This document shows, in pieces, positions 45,614 through 55,600 of a DNA stretch of 64,000 nucleotides (its first letter is position 1; each line of letters opens with the position of its first letter). The stretch covers positions 186,001 through 250,000 of the forward strand of contig NZ_JAGSYD010000002.1 of assembly GCF_025685575.1 (NCBI RefSeq), given 5' to 3'. The stretch comes from Granulicella cerasi (GTDB taxonomy: Bacteria > Acidobacteriota > Terriglobia > Terriglobales > Acidobacteriaceae). The notes beneath the pieces are model-generated. The model searched no databases. It saw nothing but the letters and a program-made list of their open reading frames with translations, and had not been told where the DNA came from. Position numbers and translations under genes: made by a program.

Positions 45614-48600
45614 CTACGGAACCCGCATCGGGCGGAAGCCTTCGATCGGGAACAGGCCCGTGGGAGCTTCAACCGTCTGCACCTGCGGCTTGAAGGTGTA
45701 ACGCGCAAACGCTCCACCCTGCACATAGTTGTAGTTGTTGGTATTGTTCGCAGCCATGAAGCCGCCGACATACCAGTGCTCGTTCACATGGTAAGAAACC
45801 TGCGTATCAAACGCGTAGTTCGCGCCCGTATTTGAGTTCACCTGCAGACCGCAATACGGTGTGCAAGCCTGACTCGGTACGCCATTCTGATACGTCTGAT
45901 CCAGCGGGAAGTACAACTGCTTGTCTTCCTGGAAAGTCTGGATGCCGATCGCGCCATTGATCACGTAGTGCAGGTTCTCCTTCCAGTGTCCCTTCCAGGT
46001 CACCGGAACCGCCGCGAGGAAGTAAGCGTTCGGGCTGAAGTAGCCGCCGAGACCGTAAGTGTATCCGCGCTCGTTGTAATCGAAGTGCTCACCGAACATC
46101 GTTCCGCCGATGTTCAAGGAACCGTAGTCTTCCCAGTTGCCGACGCGGAAATAAGCGCCCATCGTTCCGGCATACTTGCGGTTGGCCAGCACGTGATAAC
46201 CCGTAACGTCGTAGCCTTCGCCCTGCACGTACAGGCCGGCCTTCTCGTCACCCGAATCGAAGCGGATACCGCCACCGGTGGTGACAACGCCACCCCAGAT
46301 CTGCCCCGTCGTGCTGCCCGGATCGCGCATACCTGCGTAGGAGAGCATTGTCTCCTTTACCGAATCGCGCCCACCGAACAACGTGAAGTGCCAGTTGCCC
46401 GGACGCCACTGCGCACGGCCAATGGCATTCGATACCGGGAAGCCGTAAGGCGAGTATCCTGCGGCAATCGAGAACGTATTCGTACGGAACTGCAATTCAC
46501 CGCCAAAGCCTGTTGCGAACTGCTGCGTCGGAGCGGTGCTTGCACTGTCATACAGCGAACCGAGCAGAGGTTTACCCACCGGCGTATCCGGCAAAACCAG
46601 CTGCCCCGAGTTCAGGAAGACAGCCTTCGGCACAAATGTCAGACGCGCTGACTTACCGAGAGCCATCGATGCTTCGAACGGAACTGCAAGCCCTGTCAGG
46701 CGATCGATACCCGCGGTGCCGGAGCGATACCAGGCATAGGCGCTGCCACCCATCCAGCTTGAGTAACCCGCTTCGATCAGCGCGAGATCCAACTGCGCCT
46801 GCTGACGTTCGTTCAACGGCATCTTCGGGTCCTGAGAAGCGCGCGGATCAAAGTAGCCGCGAAGCGGCGGAACGTTCTGCTGGCGAAGCTGATAGTCGTT
46901 GGGCGGCGTAGGCAGCGGATAAGTCGATTGCACCTGCGGTTCCCCTTCGTTCTGAAGAGGCTGCGGGTAAACCGGATACGACATCGGATTCGACTGCTGC
47001 ACGGGCGCGCTCTGTGATGGCAGCGCTGGCACTGTCGTCGTCCGGGTTGAAGTCCTACGGCGCGCGTGCGGCGTGCTCGTTCCACGCGTGCGCGGCTGCG
47101 GATACTGCTGTCCCGGAGTCGCTTCCTGCGAAGCAGCACTCTGCTGCCCATTTCCGCCAAACTGGCTGAACGCGTTCGCCCTTGAGGTGCCCGCAGAAGG
47201 CTTCGGCTGCGTGATCTGCGCGCCCTGTGCGGACGCCGCGCTGAACTGCGCGTTCGTCAGCAATGCGGTCGAGGCATCATTGTCGGTCGTGTAGTTCTCA
47301 ACAGGCGGATGGCTCACCCCCTCAAGCACCACCGGCGCCTGCATCTGGTTCGCATGAATCGCAGCAGCGCGCTGGCGAGCCGCTGCAGTTCCCCGCAACG
47401 TGCGAGGAGTGCTGACCGGAGCGCTCGCGGGGATGGGAGAAGCGAACGTGATCGTGCGGTCTGCAGAGTGCGAAGCTACGGGAGCCGCATTTTGATCTTC
47501 CGGAACATACACAGGCGGTGGAACATAGTGCGGCTGCTCGCTTGCCTGCTGGCGCACCGGATAGGAATGCGTGAGTTCAACGGGGGCCGGCTTCAACGTG
47601 ACGGCACGACGGCTCACAATCGGGCGCTTCATGGAACCAACCGCAGGGCGCGAGGCTTTCTTGTGCGATGCCGATGCCTTTGGAACGCCGAAGTTGGCGA
47701 AAGCATTCTGCGATTCCTGGCTGGATTGCGGCACATAGGAAACCGTGCGCATCTCCGCAGTGCTGGGAGCCGACATTCCATCGACAAAACGCACCGAATC
47801 GGCGGTCTTAACGTCGACGAACTTTCGAGGAGCGCCACCTAACACGACCTGCGCGAGCATAGCTTCACCACGCGAATCCGGCAGAGGTTCCCCGGGCACA
47901 AAGTGCTGGTAAACCGGCCCGCCCGGTGCGGCATGGAGCTTCAGGACGGCGGTGTCTTGCGTCGGAGCCGAAGAACCAGGGCGCGGAGTTGGCGTCACAG
48001 CCGACTGCGGCAAGTAATCACCGATCGTCGGGCTGGACTGCGTCTGACCGCGACGGGCGGCCGGGTCCTGATAGCCCGGGTTGACGATGTAGTTCTGCTG
48101 ATCCGTGGTGGCGGGATTGATAACCGTCGTCGTGGAGGGATAGCTGTAGGAATCAGCCGGCGCAGGCGCCTGATAGCTGGGCACGACCGCGGTCTTCTTT
48201 GAACGTGTTGTCGGACGGCTTACGTAACGGCCCGACTGAGCGGCATAAGGCGCAACCGCAGCAGAGCGAGTCGGCGTGTTCACGATCACAGGCGGCTGAA
48301 CGGCTGTTCCGTTGTAGCTCGGCAGATAAGGGCGCTGCACCGCAACCGCGGGAGAGCCCATGCTATCGAGCGGCACGTCCGGCTGCGAGAGCAACGTAGC
48401 GAGGTCCTGCGGGGCAGCCGTATCCGGCAAGGTGCGAGGAGCAGGCGCGTGGGCCAGCGCTTCAGCCAACTCTTCGCCGGGATCCGGTCCCGGCATCGAC
48501 TGCAGGCTCGCGCGATAATAATCCGCAGCGCGGCCCGCGTTGCCGCGGGCCGTTTCAAACTTTGCCGCCAAACCGAGAAGCTGCGAGTCACGCGGATACT

Positions 48601-51151
48601 GGTTGAGCCCGAAGCGCAGCCAGATTTCAGCGTCCTTCAAATCATTCGCCGACAGCGCAGCGCCAACAGCGCCACGATAATCTGCCGCCGATCCGGCCGA
48701 CATATCCTGAGCCCTAAATATCTGAATGGCCTCCTTGGGGAGGCCAGCGGCTGCGTACCCATTTCCCAGTGCTTTTAGTACCCCTGGATTGTTTGGAAAT
48801 GCTTGGGCTGCTGCGTTCAGTAGAGCGATGGCTCGTCTTGGATTCCCTGCGGCCAGGGCTTGCTGCGACCTCCGCACCGCCCAACTGGCCCAGATCGTTT
48901 GCACCTGCCTGCGCTGCTCATCGGTCAGGTCGCGACGACCGCCAAGCATCATCAACTGTTTGAACAGCGCATTATCGTTTCCTGTATTGAAGAGCAGCCA
49001 TGCCGCCTGGATGTCTACTCCTGACGGCGGGACCATACCCATCATTTTGTAATGGGCCTGTGCACGGTTCAGGAAGCGCATCGCATCCTGCGGATGACCG
49101 AGAGCGGCGTAGATATTGCCGACGGTCTGCAGGTAATCCGGATCAGCCTCAAGCTGACGACGCATCTCCGGCGACATCTGCTGAATCTCCGCCAACGCTT
49201 CCTGATCATGTCCGGTCGCGTGCAACGAGTTCAGAAGCCCCTTCCAGGCATCCGGGCGATCGGGATTATTCGTCAGGATGTTCTCGAAGAGCGGGAATGC
49301 TTTCTCCGTGTTGCCATGCTTCAGATAAAGGTTCGCCAGCGTCACCTGCGCTGCGACAAAGGGCTTCTGCCCTGCCTGCTGCTGCGCGTTCAGGAACTGC
49401 TCGAGCACGTTCTGCGCGAGATCGTCATGCCCCTGGCTGATGTAGATCGAAGCCACGGTCGTCGCAAAGCCCGGCTCCTGCATTGCAGCCTGATAGTTCG
49501 CCGCCGGCATCTGCTGCAGTTGCGCGAAAGCATCTACATCATTCCCCATGCCGTGATCAGCCTGCACGAGGCCGACCCAGGCACTGGTATTGGTCGAATC
49601 AGCCGCGAGCACTTCGCGATAAAGAGCCGAAGCCTGCTCCTGGCGACCAGCTGCTGAGAGTAGCGCCGCGTACTGCATCTGCACATCTGCGCGAAGGCCG
49701 CGAGCGTCCGCCGGGAACGGCAGCGATAGAGCAGCCTGCAGGATGCGCTGCGCTTCGATATCGCGGTTCGTGGCCGAGTACACCGAGGCCAGCGTTCGCA
49801 GATAGTCCGGATCCCGCATCAAGCGCGAGTGAATGCCGCTCGGGATACGACGGTCCACCCCCAGCGCCAGATCGAACTGGTTTGCCGAGGAGTAGGCCAT
49901 GAAGAGCCCCTTCCACGCTTGCAGATCCTGCGGATGCAGGCGTGTGTACGTCGTGTAAACCGAGATCGCTGGTTCAGCCTGCTCTGCCTTGAGCAACGTG
50001 CCGCCGAGGCCTTGGAGCGCACCGTCATCATCGGGGCGCATCGCCAGTGCGGCCTGAAACTGCGTGAGCGCCGTTTGGAGGTCGTCTTCTGCCAGAGCGC
50101 CAGAAGCCTCGCGCATCGTGTAGTAGAAGCGCGAATCCGCCAGCGCCTTCTCCAGGCCCGCGGAGTGATCGCCCGCCTGCTCGGCCTGCGAGAAGTACGA
50201 GATCGCCCCGCCGAAGTTCGCCTGGTTCATGCGGATATAGCCGAGACCCGCGAGCGCCTTCACATCGTTCGGATTCTTATCGAGCAGTACCTGGAAGCGC
50301 TGCTCTGCTTCCGAATAACGCTTGTTGTTCAGTGCTGCGTAGGCGGCCTGCAACTCGCGTCCCATCTCGGAGCGCTCAGCAATCGCGGCCTTCTCTTCCG
50401 GGGTCTGCGCGGGAGCAGCCTGATGATGCACGGCCGTGCGACGCGCGTCGCCCGCAGCCTGGTCCCACGAGGTCGCCTGCTGCAACGAGCTCACAGCGTC
50501 GCTGTCATTCGGGTAGCGAGCGAGAAGCTTGCGGCCTTCCGCACGGGTGCGCGGATTGTAGGTAAGAATCTTGCCCAGAGCGACCGCGTAGCGCGGATCA
50601 TTCGGGTACTTGTCCATCAGCGCGCGAAGTCCTGCGATCGCCTGAGGGCGCGTCTCTTCCGTAGCTGCTTCGGTCTGGTAATAGCTCAGCGCAGGCTCGC
50701 CGTCCGGAGGAGTATTGCCGTAAACCTGCTTCAGCAGTGCCATCGAGCGAGCGTACTGCCCCTGCTGCGATAGCTGGCCTGCCTGGCGCAACAACACATT
50801 CGAATCCTGCGCTGTCCCCATATTCTCGACGCGAGAAATGTTCGGATCACTCGGATTGATCTGGCGCAGACGCGCAAGATACTGATTTGCCTCGTCGATG
50901 TGCCCCTGCGACTTTGCAGCGCGGGCCATGCCTGCGAGAGCTTCCGTGTTGTTCGGATCTGAGAGAAGCACCTGCTGCCACTGCTGCTTGGCCAGGTCCA
51001 TACGACCGCGAGTTTCCAGCGCGTGCGCCTTCCCGAGAAGCTGCGTGGTCACGCCATCCTGCGCGTGCGCCCATGCGCCGACGGTGGACATCGTCAACGC
51101 ACAGAGCAGTAGCCCCTTCGCTCTGAAATGCATGCGCGAAACTGTCGTCAT
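45614..51151 (-). CDS. bcsC: cellulose synthase outer-membrane exporter BcsC
   Basis: 1845 residues, far longer than E. coli BcsC (about 1157). Signal peptide at 1-31 (ATG 51133 is an alternative start). Residues about 35-885 are tetratricopeptide repeats that scaffold the periplasmic path. About 890-1435 is a Pro/Gln/Ser/Thr/Ala-rich, apparently unstructured linker. The last ~400 residues are the PF05420-type beta-barrel ('YAWYRSGTAGIDRL', 'GGELQFRTNTFSIAAGYSPYGFP', terminating 'YTFKPQVQTV'). It passes the glucan through the outer membrane. Last gene of the locus, 216 bp after bcsZ, with an AT-rich gap that could hold its own promoter. Confidence 0.9.
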   Translation of the reverse strand: MTTVSRMHFRAKGLLLCALTMSTVGAWAHAQDGVTTQLLGKAHALETRGRMDLAKQQWQQVLLSDPNNTEALAGMARAAKSQGHIDEANQYLARLRQINPSDPNISRVENMGTAQDSNVLLRQAGQLSQQGQYARSMALLKQVYGNTPPDGEPALSYYQTEAATEETRPQAIAGLRALMDKYPNDPRYAVALGKILTYNPRTRAEGRKLLARYPNDSDAVSSLQQATSWDQAAGDARRTAVHHQAAPAQTPEEKAAIAERSEMGRELQAAYAALNNKRYSEAEQRFQVLLDKNPNDVKALAGLGYIRMNQANFGGAISYFSQAEQAGDHSAGLEKALADSRFYYTMREASGALAEDDLQTALTQFQAALAMRPDDDGALQGLGGTLLKAEQAEPAISVYTTYTRLHPQDLQAWKGLFMAYSSANQFDLALGVDRRIPSGIHSRLMRDPDYLRTLASVYSATNRDIEAQRILQAALSLPFPADARGLRADVQMQYAALLSAAGRQEQASALYREVLAADSTNTSAWVGLVQADHGMGNDVDAFAQLQQMPAANYQAAMQEPGFATTVASIYISQGHDDLAQNVLEQFLNAQQQAGQKPFVAAQVTLANLYLKHGNTEKAFPLFENILTNNPDRPDAWKGLLNSLHATGHDQEALAEIQQMSPEMRRQLEADPDYLQTVGNIYAALGHPQDAMRFLNRAQAHYKMMGMVPPSGVDIQAAWLLFNTGNDNALFKQLMMLGGRRDLTDEQRRQVQTIWASWAVRRSQQALAAGNPRRAIALLNAAAQAFPNNPGVLKALGNGYAAAGLPKEAIQIFRAQDMSAGSAADYRGAVGAALSANDLKDAEIWLRFGLNQYPRDSQLLGLAAKFETARGNAGRAADYYRASLQSMPGPDPGEELAEALAHAPAPRTLPDTAAPQDLATLLSQPDVPLDSMGSPAVAVQRPYLPSYNGTAVQPPVIVNTPTRSAAVAPYAAQSGRYVSRPTTRSKKTAVVPSYQAPAPADSYSYPSTTTVINPATTDQQNYIVNPGYQDPAARRGQTQSSPTIGDYLPQSAVTPTPRPGSSAPTQDTAVLKLHAAPGGPVYQHFVPGEPLPDSRGEAMLAQVVLGGAPRKFVDVKTADSVRFVDGMSAPSTAEMRTVSYVPQSSQESQNAFANFGVPKASASHKKASRPAVGSMKRPIVSRRAVTLKPAPVELTHSYPVRQQASEQPHYVPPPVYVPEDQNAAPVASHSADRTITFASPIPASAPVSTPRTLRGTAAARQRAAAIHANQMQAPVVLEGVSHPPVENYTTDNDASTALLTNAQFSAASAQGAQITQPKPSAGTSRANAFSQFGGNGQQSAASQEATPGQQYPQPRTRGTSTPHARRRTSTRTTTVPALPSQSAPVQQSNPMSYPVYPQPLQNEGEPQVQSTYPLPTPPNDYQLRQQNVPPLRGYFDPRASQDPKMPLNERQQAQLDLALIEAGYSSWMGGSAYAWYRSGTAGIDRLTGLAVPFEASMALGKSARLTFVPKAVFLNSGQLVLPDTPVGKPLLGSLYDSASTAPTQQFATGFGGELQFRTNTFSIAAGYSPYGFPVSNAIGRAQWRPGNWHFTLFGGRDSVKETMLSYAGMRDPGSTTGQIWGGVVTTGGGIRFDSGDEKAGLYVQGEGYDVTGYHVLANRKYAGTMGAYFRVGNWEDYGSLNIGGTMFGEHFDYNERGYTYGLGGYFSPNAYFLAAVPVTWKGHWKENLHYVINGAIGIQTFQEDKQLYFPLDQTYQNGVPSQACTPYCGLQVNSNTGANYAFDTQVSYHVNEHWYVGGFMAANNTNNYNYVQGGAFARYTFKPQVQTVEAPTGLFPIEGFRPMRVP

Positions 51152-51349
51152 TGCCTCTCGTTCACCGCTAAAGTCTGTCGAACCTGTGGTGCAAACCGTA
51201 GTGCCGGTTTGGATTCCTACTCAGTTAGTTTCTGTGAGATTACCCTGTTTTGTGTGGTTTGGCTCCGGTTTTTTTCACACATTCTGGTGCAATCAGAGGT
51301 TCAATCCAGAAATCCAAAGTTTCCACCCAATTTTTCCACACAAGCGAGA

Positions 51350-52546
51350 CTATTTCCACTTTAGACGGAGCTGTCCGTTGGCCTCAAAGCGATACCTGGA
51401 CTCTTCATATCCCAACGCGAAGAGCGCGAGGTTCTGGTCGTAGTAAAGACCGGAACGACCGTAGAGCCCGGACTTCTCATCGAGCGTCGCGGTCAGGCGA
51501 TCGTGTTGAACCTTCTCCGCGTCTTTGCGATTCGAAGCGAGCAGGAACGGAAGCACGGCGGCAGAAAACCCCGGAGGTGCAGCAGAATCAATAACCTGTC
51601 CTTCAGGTCCGACCTTCAGCGGCGGAGTTACAGCACCTGCGCTCAAGAAATTCGCCATGCCACTCAAGCTCGCGAGCTCCTGCGAGACCTGCGGCGTGTG
51701 CGGATCGGCGATGCCTGCCCAGAGGTAGACGCGGATCGCGTCGTAGCTCCCCACGGGCGTTGGAGCTTTTTGATCTGCAGTAAGGGTAGCCACGGTCATC
51801 GGAGGCGCGGAAGGCCCGATGCCCGCGTCCTGCGTTGCGGCCATCCAGTCCATTGCGAAACCACCCGAGGTGCGTACGATCTCAGGCAAAGCCGCCAACA
51901 CCTGTGCCCAGGGTCCTTGCGGATTCTGCCGGGCGAAGTACTCAAGCAGCGAAGGCGGGGTGTAGCTCGGATTCAGGAACCACGTGGTCGCTGAGGGGTG
52001 AAAACCCTGCGATCCGGGAAGCATGACCGTCGTGCCCGAAGGCAGCAGCACGATCTCCTGCTGCGCGATGCGGTTGGCCAGCGTCTTGCCGAGCGTTCTG
52101 TAGCGGTCCACGTGCCACAGACGACCGGCTTCGCAGAAGGTGTAGGCCATCCACAGATCAGCGTCCGAGGCCGAGTTGGCGTCGAGCACATGCCAGGAGC
52201 CATCGCTTGCCTTGCCCCAGCTCCATGCGGGCAAGCGCTGCGTCAGGTCTCCTCCGGCGAGGTTATTCTCCGTCCACTCGGCGAGTTTGTCGAAGCGCGC
52301 GCGGTCGTTGGAAACGAGCGCGAAGAACAATGCGTAGGCTTGTCCTTCCGAGGTGGTGCGGTCTACGGCGCCGTGGTCGATCACACGCCCTTGCTGATCG
52401 ATGAACTGATTCGCGTAGCTGTTCCACAGCGGCCAGGGCTTCTGCGCGCGGCAACCGGAGGTCAGCGAAAGCGACAACGTCGCCACCAGCGATACTCCAC
52501 GCCGAAGAGCGCTCGCTCTAGGGGAACCAAATCGAAGCTGCATCAT
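51350..52546 (-). CDS. bcsZ: cellulose-locus GH8 endoglucanase BcsZ
   Basis: 398 residues. N terminus is signal-like with a possible lipobox (LSLTSGC), so it may be a lipoprotein. GH8 signatures: acid Glu in 'DRTTSEGQAYALFFAL' and base Asp in 'DANSASDADLWMAYTFCEA'. BcsZ trims nascent cellulose in the periplasm and is needed for ordered fibre formation. Starts 77 bp after bcsAB, beyond an intrinsic terminator, so its level is probably below that of the synthase. Confidence 0.92.
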   Translation of the reverse strand: MMQLRFGSPRASALRRGVSLVATLSLSLTSGCRAQKPWPLWNSYANQFIDQQGRVIDHGAVDRTTSEGQAYALFFALVSNDRARFDKLAEWTENNLAGGDLTQRLPAWSWGKASDGSWHVLDANSASDADLWMAYTFCEAGRLWHVDRYRTLGKTLANRIAQQEIVLLPSGTTVMLPGSQGFHPSATTWFLNPSYTPPSLLEYFARQNPQGPWAQVLAALPEIVRTSGGFAMDWMAATQDAGIGPSAPPMTVATLTADQKAPTPVGSYDAIRVYLWAGIADPHTPQVSQELASLSGMANFLSAGAVTPPLKVGPEGQVIDSAAPPGFSAAVLPFLLASNRKDAEKVQHDRLTATLDEKSGLYGRSGLYYDQNLALFALGYEESRYRFEANGQLRLKWK

Positions 52547-52578
52547 CCGATGAGAACCTACGCCTTAGCCGATGTCAG

Positions 52579-52615
52579 AAAAAAGAGAGCGCCCGGAAAA
52601 TCTCCAGGCGCTCTC
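52579..52615 (-). terminator. intrinsic terminator within the bcs locus
   Basis: Stem GAGAGCGCC / GGCGCTCTC with inner GGA/TCC pairs, followed on the minus strand by six T residues, 7 bp after the bcsAB stop and 33 bp before bcsZ. A textbook rho-independent signal. Confidence 0.88.
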
Positions 52616-52622
52616 GGTTGCA

Positions 52623-55600
52623 TTACGAGTTTGCTTGCAGGCGACGGCGTGCGTTGCGGCGCAGCATAGCGCGCAGCAGAGCCGCCATCAGGAAGCAGAG
52701 CACAGCCGCAGCCAGAACGACCAGCCACGGGAACTCCGAGAAGAGCAGCCAGAGGCGCACGAACGGGTTCAGGTAGCCCACATGGTAGTTCTGGTTGCCG
52801 ATACGGTAGCTGGCGAAGCGGTTCCCTGCCAGCACGCTCACCGTCTGCGAGATATCGGACGACTGCGAGGTCTTCAGGAATACCGACATGAAGTTCGCCG
52901 CGATCGACTTGTCGCGCAGAGCCACGAGCACCGTCGAGTGCCCCGAACCGCGCGGCCATTCGATGCCCTCGATGATCGCGTCCGGCATGCCGCCCTGCGT
53001 GGAGAGCTTGCCGCTCTCAATGTGGTCCGAGCTCTTCACCTTCCACCAGGCGTGCTGCAGCGGATCGAAGTAGCCCTGCGTGTCCTGCACGCGAAGACCG
53101 CCATTGTCGATACGTACAGGTAGCGTGTCGTTCAGCTTGCCGATCGCAGGCTGATCATCCATCGTACCCATGACGAGGTAGTCGCGACCGTCCTTCATGC
53201 CGTCGGCGTCGGTCACCGTGACGTTCAGCACCGGGTAGCCGGTCTGCGCGCCGAAGTGGCCCATCATCGTCAGGTAGAGTTCGATCTCTTCCAGTCCTGG
53301 AGCGCTGGGCATCACGACGGCGGTGTCCGAAAGATCAGCACGACGCGTGAACGGGAAGCCCGCGTTCGAGAAGAGTTCCAGATCCGGCAGACGTGCCCAG
53401 TGCGGGATGCCGCGGAGATCGAGGTACGAGCTCTTGAGGATCGCACCCTGCAGGTTCATCGGCGCGGTGTCCTGGCACTTGCCCTTCACCGCGAGTTGGA
53501 AGACAAACTTTGCAGTGAGCGAGTTCGAGAACGGACGCATGTCCACCACGGGAATCGGGATCACTGTATGCAGGTCCTTCGAAGCCGTATCGGTGTGCGG
53601 CAGCGGCGGTGAAGAAACGTACGCGCCGTTCATGAACATCTGCAGCGTGGATTCGTCGGCCAGCGGAACACCGTTGTATCGGTAGTCCATCTGGAACGCG
53701 AGCGCGCCCTTGTTGCTGTAGTAGAGGTCCGGCGGAACGCGCATGAAGATGTTCACCGGCACGCTGCCATCGCCCTGCAGGTCGTTGCCCTTGGTGATGT
53801 CTTCGAGGCGGACGAGCTTGTCCGTACGCAACCAGCGCGGAGCAGAATCCGGCTCACTCTTCTTCGGAGCTTCGGTCAGTGTGAGGCGTTGAATGTCTCC
53901 TGCCAGAGCGCCTTCCGGGCTGAGCGTAAGCACACGCGCCGCCGTCACAAGATCGTCGGCATTGTCGCCTGTCAGCACCAGCACCTTCGAGTAGGGGTCG
54001 TTCGGGTTCGTGCGCATCGCCACCGTCGGGCCAGCGCTTCCGCCGATGCTCAAACTGGTCGGCAACTTGGACGGATCATCGCAGATCACGATGACGTTGC
54101 CCTGTGGGATCGTGCCAAAGCTTACGGGGAAACGCGCGGGGCGATAATCCGTAAGCACACCGAACCACGAAGCCATGATGCCAGCCGCTTCCAGGGCGCG
54201 CGGCGAAGGCTGAGACATGAAGACGATGGGAATCGAAGGATGCAGGTTCACCGACGAGTCATAGAACGGCAACGGCAGCATCTTCAGATCGTTCTGCAGT
54301 GGCAGCAGCGAACCTGCGAGTTCCAGAGTCGACGTCGTATCCACATGCGACCACAGCGTCGAGTGCGAAGGGTCCTCGCAGTCCATCGTGTAGTGGCCGA
54401 CGAACTCGAAGGTGAGTTCGTTGTTATGGACAAGCATCTCCGACGGCATCGCAAGATTCACTGAGAGCATCGCGTTGTTTTCAACGCGAACGGAGTTGAG
54501 CTTCTGCGAAGAGGTGAGATCGCCAGCAGGCGCCTGGGCCTGCTGCGTGACAGGGATCGTCGCAAACAACGTGCCGTTGAGGCTCACCTTCAGATGAGAG
54601 ATCATCGGCAGCAAGCCCGGCGAGAAGTGATAGTTCAGCTTCAGCGTCGCCGTCTTGACGACCTGCGTCTGCGGCACTGAGAAGTAAACCGAGTGATACG
54701 CGTCCACGCCGCGCAGCACGATCGTGTCCGGCACGCCGATGTCGCCGAGCGTGAAGACGTTATCGAACTGACCCGCAGGAACAGCGCGGGCAGGCGCGCC
54801 ATCGGTAGGAACCAGCGCCGCGGCAGGGTTCAGAGCCGTGACCATGTTCGGTCCGGCGACACCGCCGTCAGCAGCGACAGAGCGCGGTGCGAGCACCTGC
54901 GCGTGAGCCACATGCAGACCCGGCAGCAGCAGTGCGAGCAGTAGCATCGGCGTGATGCTCGTGGCCAGCTTGCCCTTCGGCGAGTTGGAACGCTTCTGCA
55001 TCATGCCGCGCGCGGTACGGCGCAGGCCATGCACGGAGAGCAACAAAATTCGCCAAAGGCTATGCAGCGGGCGATCGGCTTCACGGGCTTCACCCCATCC
55101 CAGCCAAGTATCGGCTCGCGAATACAGCACCATAGTCAGCGCTTCCTCTTCCTGGATCGTCAATGGATCAAACTGAGCGCGCAACACGCGCCCATCTTCA
55201 AGGCCCACAATCGTTGCCGGCAGCACAGCGTCACCATCCAACACCGGGAACACCACGCGTACAGCGTCACCGATGGCCACGTTCACCGGACCATCGCATT
55301 CCATCATGCAGCCGCCGCTTGAGAGATCAGCAGTAACGCCCTGGATTGCGCTGCCGTCAGCAAGCACCACGCCAGCCGGCACGGCCATCGAGACACGTAC
55401 TGTCGTGCGGCGCTGCTGGCTTTCCCACGCAACAGCCGTGGCCACGCCAAGAATCATGATGTTGAAGAACGTCCACAGTACGTTCATCACAATCGTTCCG
55501 GGATGGGTGCCATCCCACATGTTTGCGGGGATGTTCACGATCCAGTCGATCGGATGAGGCGCCGTGACGAACGGGAACTTGATGTAGCGGGGGATGGCAC

